Assembly: GCA_030849065.1 (NCBI GenBank)
Contig: JASAON010001460.1
Location: 1 to 32,898 of the forward strand
Reading direction: 5' to 3'
Length of the DNA stretch: 32,898 bases
From: Jaenimonas drosophilae
Taxonomy: Eukaryota; Euglenozoa; Kinetoplastea; Trypanosomatida; Trypanosomatidae
This document shows, one piece after another, positions 26,701 through 32,898 of this stretch. A program made the position numbers and the translations under genes. The first letter of the stretch is position 1, and every line of letters starts with the position of its first letter. The notes beneath the pieces are model-generated. The model was given only the letters and a program-made list of their open reading frames with translations, had not been told where the DNA came from and made no database searches.

Positions 26701-27002
26701 ACCCGCACATGTCGCGCTTCCCCGACACCATTCGCCTCACGTTGAGGGTGTTGAAGGCCTACGCTCGCCAGTGCGTTGAGCACCAACGTGAGGTGGATAT
26801 TGAGCACCTCTTTTGGTTGTCCATGCAGAGCCACGATCGTGGTGTCAATACCTCCACGGCGGACGTCTTCCCCCTTGCACCGGTATCTCCCCTTGGGCAG
26901 GAATTCATTCTGTCGCTGCTTCACATTGACCCGATGAAGCGCATGAATGCGTGGGACGCGCTGCAGCATCCATGGCTGCGCGATGCAGTTCAATCTTTGT
27001 GA
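23766..27002 (+). CDS. FHA-domain Ser/Thr protein kinase (CAMK/CHK2-type) with large inserts
   Basis: The 1078-residue product has an FHA domain at about 91-252 (CIGRLPTSDVVL, SGLHCSF, SSNGCYVNG, GDVVELVN in family order, with an acidic/His-rich insert) and then a kinase domain. Catalytic residues are all present: Gly loop GEGAFGSV (about 332), K439 in FAIKMI, helix C E588 in SELNIL, HRDLKLEN (D699), DFG (D781), APE (835-837) and subdomain XI Arg in DPMKRMNA. Large inserts separate these parts: about 90 residues between Gly loop and Lys, about 150 between Lys and Glu, about 55 before DFG, about 25 in the activation loop, and about 190 before subdomain XI. FHA plus CAMK kinase recalls CHK2/Rad53, which recognise phosphothreonine in DNA-damage signalling; that role is inferred. 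ATG 23766 is preferred over the GTG codons before it. Confidence 0.93.
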   Translation: MEKTPPLVDQHGDRHFGLWGVLLAESRPSPTNGLQLFLDQVTNCSSTPDATTNTLDGCVRELRQRVPHNLHTHYGLTSNPNSLADFSPCLVVPLFGDVVCIGRLPTSDVVLSGNPCVSGLHCSFAVAVAQPHTHRWSSGHADEVPPSVGGARSDEEVARSVRHEPSTFDGCVPNSAHDEIRNGDGDEHDDDVELRITMCDHSSNGCYVNGKMLGKNHAHNDLRSGDVVELVNAGPRHTTGCNLKFIFLLVEDFIRQAVGSSVAHEGTTPLPTSSLSPPKTVVEDVNKRRRDLKRQVMLLRAQWEATAQVQRMYGHDVEDFYSLDKSPSGVLGEGAFGSVHRGALNTAHAKASTDALLPLMQHAARVGSMWSEEEEHTCRQAFIDARVNEPPASAVELLAEHASLAKRKTGKPSSSSLRGQQDVEVDAVDASTAFIFAIKMIQRQRVLRDWLLEDADQAEVELKPETKCIPSATREEVRVLKDLIQLETQPPEYANRLERELHDQQREEVLVMLGAESQGSTTQPSQDGRRVALLSQLEACGPGDARLSQREMAQQRELMRQRLLASLHPTLRRAYERELQGQRRQQSELNILRTVSHPHITRLVEVFDHGNTLSLVMEQATGGEAWDLLQPRATRRSAAHPTPTTSSSSSTSVNHHSNMADNHGLSCGGPLPEFLVKIIILQVLEGVRYLHSRGIIHRDLKLENILLQRPCHIQQVCALQLQLLIMRLEAVEKECEGWSTTTNNNSPTLPKEAVGVRSNPLSLIHTIHIQRALWPVVKITDFGLSHVLQTTGQQQQRQRQGATIKGDAGVEDEELHRIYARHEMKTSCGTPVYAAPEVTDLRRRPNRAGYSAAVDLYSVGVMAFALLTGRVPFPVRQHAATNGERARVEVDYTAKVCFDRCRRRRGGAEAATARLTKPPAPSPSPLLPLLGVVAGIHVASTPTSPASDADAHALASPAPTAWTADMKDLAAAVQRAEKNPHMSRFPDTIRLTLRVLKAYARQCVEHQREVDIEHLFWLSMQSHDRGVNTSTADVFPLAPVSPLGQEFILSLLHIDPMKRMNAWDALQHPWLRDAVQSL

Positions 27003-27179
27003 GGTCGCATCATGGCCACACATTGGACCTCCTCACACGATTATATTGATGATGATGATACCTACCAACTCTGCACCTCACGGTGCCATCATGCACACCT
27101 CTCTATCATGCTCTCTTCACTTCTCCACCCTCTTCCTCTTGCCACGTGCGGTAGCGTCGTGTGTGTTGAACCACCTTGA

Positions 27180-27195
27180 CTGATTCCTCATCTCT

Positions 27196-27205
<10 letters not shown>
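27180..27205 (+). promoter_or_regulatory. predicted trans-splice acceptor at edge of AG repeat
   Basis: GATTCCTCATCTCTACACAC leads to the first AG at 27204-27205, which is also the first unit of the AG repeat. Another tract gives AG at 27151-27152. The CDS ATG at 27244 is the first ATG after 27205. Confidence 0.5.

Positions 27206-27230
<25 letters not shown>
27204..27230. repeat. (AG)13 microsatellite in presumed 5' UTR
   Basis: Thirteen and a half AG units lie directly at the predicted acceptor. Each unit is a potential AG acceptor, so the 5' end of the mRNA may be heterogeneous or vary with repeat length. Confidence 0.95.
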
Positions 27231-27234
<4 letters not shown>

Positions 27235-27243
27235 TTGATAGGG

Positions 27244-28851
27244 ATGGAGTACCCCTCTGCCCGCACCCCTGACCGACGCATCCTCGGCCTCACCACCGAC
27301 GATGCCGCCATCTTCATTGACGACACCATTGACGCCGCCACGGCACAGTGCATCACGGACTCGCCCTCCGCCCTCGCCATCCTGAGCCCACAACGGCGGC
27401 CCAACCCAGCCCAATCACCCTTGGTGAACCTGACCGACTATGACCGCCTCGGCGTCTGTGCGCACTCGCCACTCGTTGACGTAACCAACGCCGTCGCACG
27501 ACTCTCATTTGGCAAGTCGCCGACCCCATCGCGTGCCAGCCGCTCGTGGAGCGCCGCACGCCCGCCACCGACGGTGATGCCCGCCACCCGCCGCAGCACC
27601 TCGCGACGGGCGAGCGGGGAGGTGGTGTCCATGGCGGAGCTGGAGCGTGTGGAGGCTGAGCGGAACCGCTTCATGAAGATGTATGAGCATCAGAAGCTCC
27701 TCTACGAGGATATGGCGGAGAAGCAGGCCAACACGTACCTCAGCCTGCAGGAGAAGATTGTGGAGGTGGTGGCGCTCTCCACGCGCAACGAGGAGAGCAA
27801 GCGTTTTATCCGGCAACTCAAGAGTGAGATGTCCGAGAGTCGGTCGCGAGTGATGTCAATCCAAAACCGCGCGCTGGAGGAGAGCCGGGCAGAACGCACA
27901 GCCAAGGCGCGCTATGAGGGCCTCGTGGAGGAGTACGAGCGAACATACGCCAGCACCGTGGAACGATTAGAGACGCGGATGGCAGGGATGGATAGCTTGA
28001 TGCGCGACCTGACGTGTCTGGATGGGCAGGCGGACGGCATTCACGTTGCCCAGCTCGATGCTCTCTTGAAGGCGGCCTACACCAAGAGCACCGCCCTCTT
28101 TAGCGACTTGGTGCGTCAAGGTCGGCAGATTGACATGCTTCAGGGGCGAACGACGGACCTGGAGCAGCAGCTCGACCAACTGCGACGAGACAAGCGTGAG
28201 TCGGAGGCCCTCCTGCGAGAGGAGCGTCGGCGCATGGCCTTTGAGACGGAACGTTTTATCGAACAGATTGAGGAGCAGCAGCAGTCCATTCTTAGTTTGC
28301 GTAGCATGCTGATTCGCACCCTGGATACCAGCAGTATGGGTGTCCAGGAGGCGGAGGAGGAGGAGGAGGAACTCCACGACGGCAGCACCTGCGAAGGCGA
28401 CGGCGAGTGTGGGGATGAATGCTCCGCCTCTTCATCCCTGTCCAGCGTCCCGCGGAGAGAGCGAGTGGAGGAGCACCTGAACACCCCGACGGTATCTAGG
28501 CGAGTGCACACGGCGACCCGCACGCCATCAGTTACACGCCGCTCAAGTGGTGGCAGTGGGTCGGAGTCCAGCACCAAGTCGGCGGGTAGGTCAACCCTCT
28601 CCGCCGCTTCCATGGCTCGACAGCGCATAGAAGACATCACTGCGCGGAGGCGCAACAAGCAACATCATCAGCATGCAGCTGCGGCTATAACACCTCTTGA
28701 AGTGAATGGTGGCTCTGACGCCTCCGATGGACGACGGTCGACGGAGCGCGATGGCTCAGCGAGTCTTGGCCGCGCCAACACCGTCTTCGCCTCCGTCATT
28801 CGACGTGCCCCGCGGGTCAGCCTCGTGGCGCAGAATGGGGAGAAGGACTAG
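27244..28851 (+). CDS. coiled-coil protein of unknown function
   Basis: I do not recognise this 535-residue protein. Residues 1-129 are Ser/Pro/Arg-rich, with a VDVTNAVARLSFGKSPTPSR segment that could be a short linear motif. A coiled coil follows from about 130 to 360, broken near 259-280 (GIHVAQLDALLKAAYTK) by a predicted non-heptad stretch. An acidic Glu run (about 369-375) and a basic Ser/Arg tail follow, with a short helix (MARQRIEDITARRRNKQ). There is no membrane segment or enzyme motif. The layout fits a cytoskeletal, basal body, flagellar or kinetochore scaffold, which I cannot decide from sequence alone. The start is the first ATG after the predicted acceptor; the TTG at 27235 is not used. 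Confidence 0.8.
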   Translation: MEYPSARTPDRRILGLTTDDAAIFIDDTIDAATAQCITDSPSALAILSPQRRPNPAQSPLVNLTDYDRLGVCAHSPLVDVTNAVARLSFGKSPTPSRASRSWSAARPPPTVMPATRRSTSRRASGEVVSMAELERVEAERNRFMKMYEHQKLLYEDMAEKQANTYLSLQEKIVEVVALSTRNEESKRFIRQLKSEMSESRSRVMSIQNRALEESRAERTAKARYEGLVEEYERTYASTVERLETRMAGMDSLMRDLTCLDGQADGIHVAQLDALLKAAYTKSTALFSDLVRQGRQIDMLQGRTTDLEQQLDQLRRDKRESEALLREERRRMAFETERFIEQIEEQQQSILSLRSMLIRTLDTSSMGVQEAEEEEEELHDGSTCEGDGECGDECSASSSLSSVPRRERVEEHLNTPTVSRRVHTATRTPSVTRRSSGGSGSESSTKSAGRSTLSAASMARQRIEDITARRRNKQHHQHAAAAITPLEVNGGSDASDGRRSTERDGSASLGRANTVFASVIRRAPRVSLVAQNGEKD

Positions 28852-29686
28852 GACGGTTTTCTTGCTCGGTGTGCTGGTGTTGTTGCTGTTGCTTTCTTGT
28901 CTAGATCCTTGTACACAAGAAGATGACGGTTGAACTGCGGGACGAGGGTGGTCTCGTTGTGGTACATCAATATTGAGCTATGTCTTCTACTCCATCACAC
29001 ACTGCCAACCTCTCCTTCTGTTCATTTGCACTTCTTCAACAGAGCCAACAACAACATGGCAGCCTTTACCAGTGGTGGGATCATGTGTTCAATGCAACCA
29101 ACGCAACAGCACCGTCCATGGACTACTTGCCATAGGTAGTATCTCATGTACATTGTTGAGGCGGGGGGCGGCGTGCGGACGGGTGAGTGCGGGCCATTCG
29201 CAACGAGTGTTCGGGGCAAAATCAGGCTCAGTGAAAGTTTTTTCGGGACTTCCTGCTTGCCCCACGGGGTGGACGTTGTGACTGGATGGTGAATTCTGTC
29301 TTTCTGGCTTCACTGTCCAGCTAGAGCGTTCATGTTGTGGGTCAAGTGGGGCCAAAGAGTGATACTGAGTCTGACTTATGCCCCGACGGCACTCGACGTA
29401 TGTTTCCATGGCTCATTCTCTGTAGAGTCGTCTCCCGCTCTCACATGGCAGTGACCACCGCGTACCATCACTACACCAATCTCTTGACTTGACGTGCTTT
29501 GACATCTGAAAACACCGTCTTTCTTTAGTAGAAGTCACCCTTGTCTGACATCAGATAGACAGAAGTTTTTGTCATACACTTTGCCCTTATTCTTCACTCT
29601 GTGTTCATGCGTGCTAGGCAGGCGACTTCTTCTCAGCACACCCAAGAAAGAGGTACTCAACCATTTCACGCAACACACTTATCAAG
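28852..29686 (+). other. intergenic / 5' UTR of hexose transporter
   Basis: In 835 bp no gene is supported. The ORFs present lack good starts and read like shadow sequence. Two pyrimidine-AG sites precede the transporter: one ends near 29529 and one at 29616-29617. Confidence 0.5.
29580..29617 (+). promoter_or_regulatory. predicted trans-splice acceptor for hexose transporter
   Basis: A TTGCCCTTATTCTTCACTCTG-like tract and GTGCTAG put the AG at 29616-29617. No ATG occurs between it and the CDS ATG at 29687. Confidence 0.55.
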
Positions 29687-31303
29687 ATGACGGAAGACAA
29701 GCAATCTGGTGAAAGCAAGGAGGGGGACACACGGTTCTTAAGTTGTGCATCAATGAAGGTCATGTTGGTTCCCCTCTTTTGTGGTCTCCTCTACGGCTAC
29801 AATCTTGGCTTTGTCCCCTCCTTCTATGAGATGCATCTTGTGTTCATGGATTGCTCCATGTTCAACGGCGGCAAGTTGGCGTGTGAGAGTGTTCCCTACG
29901 CCGATTGCCGGTGGTTTTCCAACAGCTCAGCTGGCGGCTACTGTGGCTGGACAGACATCACTTGTCGTGTTGCGTACCCAAACTCAGCCATGTTTGGTGG
30001 TGATGCATCCAATGCCAAGAGAAGGTGCGAGGCGGACAATCGATGTTCATGGTCATTCCTGGAAAAGGAGTGCAAAAACCCAGTTGGGTACGATTCGTGG
30101 CACCACGCCTTTTTTGCCGGAGCCATAACGTTTGGGGCGGCGGTAGGCTCTGGTGTCAGTGGCCGTATCGTCATGGCCCTCGGAACCAGGCTCAGTCTCG
30201 TTGCGGCTGGACTTGTGTCGTTGGTCTGTGTGGTCATGACACAAGTGTCCATCGCAACGGATGACTTGTGGGTGAATGTCGTTGCACGTTTTGCATTGGG
30301 GCTGTGCACCGGAGTGACGACAGTGGCCTCTTCCCTGTATGTCGATCAAAATGCCCCACAGGGGCTAAAGCGCACCCTTGGGTCCACATACATGGTCTTC
30401 GTCTCTCTTGGCGTTTTTCTGGCCGCTCTCATGGGATTATGTCTTGGGCACTTTGTCTCCACAACAGCCAGCGGAGCACAGAATTTGGTGGTGCGCCTGC
30501 ACTGCTTGAACTTTGGAGCATTGGTGTTCTCCGTGGGGGTGACTGTGTTGGGCCTCTTCGTCAAGGAAACACGGGTTCAATTCATGGGCGCCGTCACGAA
30601 GGCCACGGACACCGCGGTGGAGGTGCTGAATCCCAACGAGTACAGCTACACGCAGATGGTGCCACGGCTGCTTCTGGGAGTGGTTCTCAGTTGCTCTGGA
30701 CAGCTGACTGGTATGAATGCCTTCGTCAACTACGCGCCAACCATCTTGGGCAACCTTGGGCTTGCCCCTCTTGTGGGGTCATTTGTCGTTATGTCCGTGT
30801 CACTGATCGGCGCAATCACGACGATACCCCTCTCTTTTTTCTGGAGTCCACGAACTCTCTTTCTTGCCGGTACATTGAGCTGCGCCACAATGTGTCTTTT
30901 TTTCTGTGGCGTGCCGGAGTACCCCGGCGTGGCTGATGAGAGCGTCCGAACGGTCTTGGCTGTCATCGGTACGGGTCTCTTCATGGCATCGTGGCAGTGG
31001 GGGGTGGCCCCATACTTCTACGTCTTGGCCCAAGAAATCTATCCCCCCTCCTTTCGCCCCAAAGGGTTTTCAATAACTTTATCCCTCGTCTATGCTTTCA
31101 GTTTAATTGTGACTTTTACCTACCCCAGCGCCGTTGTTGCAATGTCAGGAGGCAAGTCTGGTGATCAGAGTCAGGGTCAATCACTGGCCTTCATTTTCTT
31201 CGGCGTTGTCGGTATTGTTTCCTTCGTAATTGCATTCTTTTTGTTGCACCCTTGGGTTCCAGCACACATCACACCAGACAACAGCAGCAATGAACCAACG
31301 TGA
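29687..31303 (+). CDS. hexose (glucose) transporter, THT family
   Basis: The 538-residue product is an MFS sugar porter of the kinetoplastid hexose transporter family, with about 12 hydrophobic segments. TM1 (about 24-46) is followed by a cysteine-rich external loop (about 54-135) with eight cysteines at 56, 66, 74, 86, 93, 114, 120 and 129. That loop marks trypanosome THT proteins. Residues 339-344 (QLTGMN, then FVNYAP) correspond to the sugar-binding QQxSGxN motif in TM7. The region PNEYSYTQM, the VYVDQNAPQ-like helix and the late segment PPSFRPKG (about 454-461) also match THT proteins. N-glycosylation is possible at NSS (79-81). The protein mediates facilitated glucose uptake at the plasma membrane or glycosome-feeding import. 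Length fits the family (about 530). Hexose transporters are often in tandem copies, but only one is seen here. Confidence 0.96.
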   Translation: MTEDKQSGESKEGDTRFLSCASMKVMLVPLFCGLLYGYNLGFVPSFYEMHLVFMDCSMFNGGKLACESVPYADCRWFSNSSAGGYCGWTDITCRVAYPNSAMFGGDASNAKRRCEADNRCSWSFLEKECKNPVGYDSWHHAFFAGAITFGAAVGSGVSGRIVMALGTRLSLVAAGLVSLVCVVMTQVSIATDDLWVNVVARFALGLCTGVTTVASSLYVDQNAPQGLKRTLGSTYMVFVSLGVFLAALMGLCLGHFVSTTASGAQNLVVRLHCLNFGALVFSVGVTVLGLFVKETRVQFMGAVTKATDTAVEVLNPNEYSYTQMVPRLLLGVVLSCSGQLTGMNAFVNYAPTILGNLGLAPLVGSFVVMSVSLIGAITTIPLSFFWSPRTLFLAGTLSCATMCLFFCGVPEYPGVADESVRTVLAVIGTGLFMASWQWGVAPYFYVLAQEIYPPSFRPKGFSITLSLVYAFSLIVTFTYPSAVVAMSGGKSGDQSQGQSLAFIFFGVVGIVSFVIAFFLLHPWVPAHITPDNSSNEPT

Positions 31304-32898
31304 ACTGTGCTTTGTCACTCTTATATATATTTGTGTGCGGGGAACCTGCGTCAGGACCATCCTCCACACGCACCTAAGCCAACCAAATTCGGCCCGAGGG
31401 GCTGCGGGCGGGCGACTTTCAGATACAATCGTGCCGAAAGAAAATCCCATTTCGTCGTTTTCGCGGGGGCTGTTTGTTGCGGGGTTGAGCCCCTCGCGCC
31501 CTTGCTCGGGGGTTTCCACCGCCGCCGGGGTGGACCAAAAAGGTGTACGGCACCAAGGGTTCCCAAGTCATCACTGACCTCAGTACTAACTTGGCCTGCC
31601 GGTGCTTAACTTCACAAATCGGACGGGATATGGTGTTTTCACTGGAGTATGGTCGTACACGATGGTGGGTGCTAGCCCTCACTGTATTTCATCTCCGCTT
31701 CTGGTGAGGCCGGGGGGCAGTGCATCGTCCCCTCAAAAAAAAAAATGGATCCCGGAACCCCGCCTGCGCCACCGGAACCGCACCCCGCGAACAATTTTGA
31801 CAATGGCGGGGGGCATCCCGGCAGGGGATCCCCCGCTGAAATGAATCCGGATCAATTTGCCGCCAAAAAAAAGCAGCCCCCCCCCCCAAAGCGCGGGACC
31901 CCCGCTAGCACGGCGCACGCCAGCCCCCGCCCCGCGGCGCCGGCAATCCGCGCCGCCGGCAGCGGGGCCGCTTTCCCAAAAACAGGCCATTCGAGGCCGG
32001 GGCGGGGCGCGGCAATTCCGCTTGAACGCTTGGCGCGTTGTCCTCCAAGCCGCGCTGCCGCCGCCCGGTTCTTTGGGCCGCAGTCGCGCCATTTTGCGAA
32101 GGGGCCCGCGCTCGCCAATGCCAAGGTTTGCCGGCGCGGGGGTTTTCTTTTTCCGTTTGCCATTGCCCGGCGTGCTGTTTTTCCGCAATAGGTTGGGGGC
32201 TGGGGCTTGGCCACGCGCGGGGGCCGGGCGCGTATATTTTTATTCGCGGAAAGTGCGTTGCCGGGAAAAGAAAAGAAAAATTGACTTCCAAAGAGAAAGC
32301 TGGCGCTCGGCTGAAACGTGGATGGGGATCGCGTTTGTTTCTCCCGGAAGGAATTAACGGCCGCCTTCCGTTTCCGTTGCCCCGAAACCCCCGGGGCCCC
32401 GCGCCGTTTGTGTTGCCCGCCCCCCCCCTCCCGCGATTGCGTATTTCTTTGGTTTCCGAAAAACATCTAGTTTTGGAAAAGCGCAGCGCCGCCCTATGGT
32501 TGCATTTGGCCGGTTTGGATTCCGGGGCGGGGCGGCCCGCGGCCGGTTCTTTTTTGCGTGTGTTTGCTGGGGGGGGGGGGCGTGCGCGGCGGGGGCGCCG
32601 GCTGTTTGGTGCGCCGCCGCATTCTGGGTGGTCTTGGATGGCGCATGTTGAGTCCGTTTCTCCGTTTCCCGGCGGCGCGCGGGGGGCCGGCTTTAGGGAT
32701 TTGTGGTGGGGGGAGGGGGTCCCCTTTCGGCTTGTTCATATTATGCCCTGGCGGGTTCGGTGGCGCGCGGGGTGTGCCCGGAGTTATCCACTTCCAGTGG
32801 CTGTGATACTTTTATCATCGAACCCAGTTGATTCATTCTCGGCGATGTGAGGGAGTGGTGTTCACAATCCTCGGTGTATTCAACTAAGGTTGGTCGAT
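31304..32898. other. 3' flank of transporter with anomalous GC-rich sequence
   Basis: No gene is supported. The first 80 bases look like ordinary 3' UTR. Two patches (about 31385-31550 and 31711-32775) have odd composition. Between and after them the sequence looks normal again (31551-31710 and 32776-32898). ORFs in the odd patches are long only because GC-rich sequence has few stops, and they exist in several frames on both strands. Confidence 0.6.
31711..32775. other. GC-rich, homopolymer-dense block of doubtful origin
   Basis: This block is much richer in G and C than the flanks and contains homopolymers: A11 at 31735-31745, C11 at 31877-31887, C9 at 32420-32428 and G12 at 32569-32580. 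The left part is A/C-rich on the + strand and the right part G/T-rich, with the change near 32100. It has no pyrimidine-AG acceptors of the usual kind. An assembly error, gap fill or foreign insert is more likely than a native gene. Confidence 0.6.

Larger units (their letters stand above)
27003..27243 (+). other. short intergenic region with AG microsatellite
   Basis: This short gap has pyrimidine tracts (about 27118-27140 and 27180-27195) and the (AG)n run. No gene is supported. Confidence 0.6.

Noticed and set aside
31852..32850. Several 130-270 codon ORFs on both strands at the right end
   Set aside because: They overlap in many frames and arise because GC-rich sequence has few stop codons. 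The sequence itself is of doubtful quality.

Overview
The window looks like a piece of a trypanosomatid (kinetoplastid) nuclear chromosome. Every convincing gene is on the + strand and intronless. Nearly every one is preceded by a polypyrimidine tract and an AG that reads as a spliced-leader trans-splicing acceptor. The set includes a hexose transporter with the cysteine-rich first external loop typical of the trypanosome THT family. I cannot name the species. The layout is one stretch of a polycistronic transcription unit with no strand switch.

Layout, left to right. 1-37: last codons of an unidentified gene. 424-2409: WASH1-like protein ending in a poly-proline array, with no visible C-terminal VCA region. 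2618-4606: TRAPPC13 (TRAPP trafficking complex) homologue. 5070-7526: Ser/His/Pro-rich protein of unknown function. 7709-7882: candidate 57-residue small gene. 10159-12345: protein with ubiquitin-like, coiled-coil, CesT (type III secretion chaperone-like) and PDZ regions. 12840-15017: poorly conserved protein with cyclin-box-like helices. 16077-18320: large protein with a C-terminal axonemal dynein light chain (p28) domain. 18853-19311: UBC13. 20648-21145 and 21810-22217: neighbouring twin-CX9C proteins, CHCHD2-like and a shorter relative. 23766-27002: FHA-domain CAMK/CHK2-type kinase with very large insertions. 27244-28851: unidentified coiled-coil protein. 29687-31303: hexose transporter.

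WASH and TRAPPC13 both act in endosome/Golgi trafficking, the p28-domain protein points to the flagellar axoneme, UBC13 and the FHA kinase fit DNA-damage or ubiquitin signalling, and the CX9C pair fits mitochondria. Gene order in kinetoplastid units usually does not reflect shared function, so I do not read an operon-like pathway here.

The last 1.6 kb differs from the rest. Two patches (about 31385-31550 and 31711-32775) are GC-rich, full of homopolymers and lack kinetoplastid intergenic character. They look like a gap-fill, a low-quality assembly or foreign sequence next to the hexose transporter, a gene type often found in tandem arrays. The most unusual gene is the CesT-PDZ protein. The VCA-less WASH, the kinase with expanded subdomains and the CX9C pair come next.
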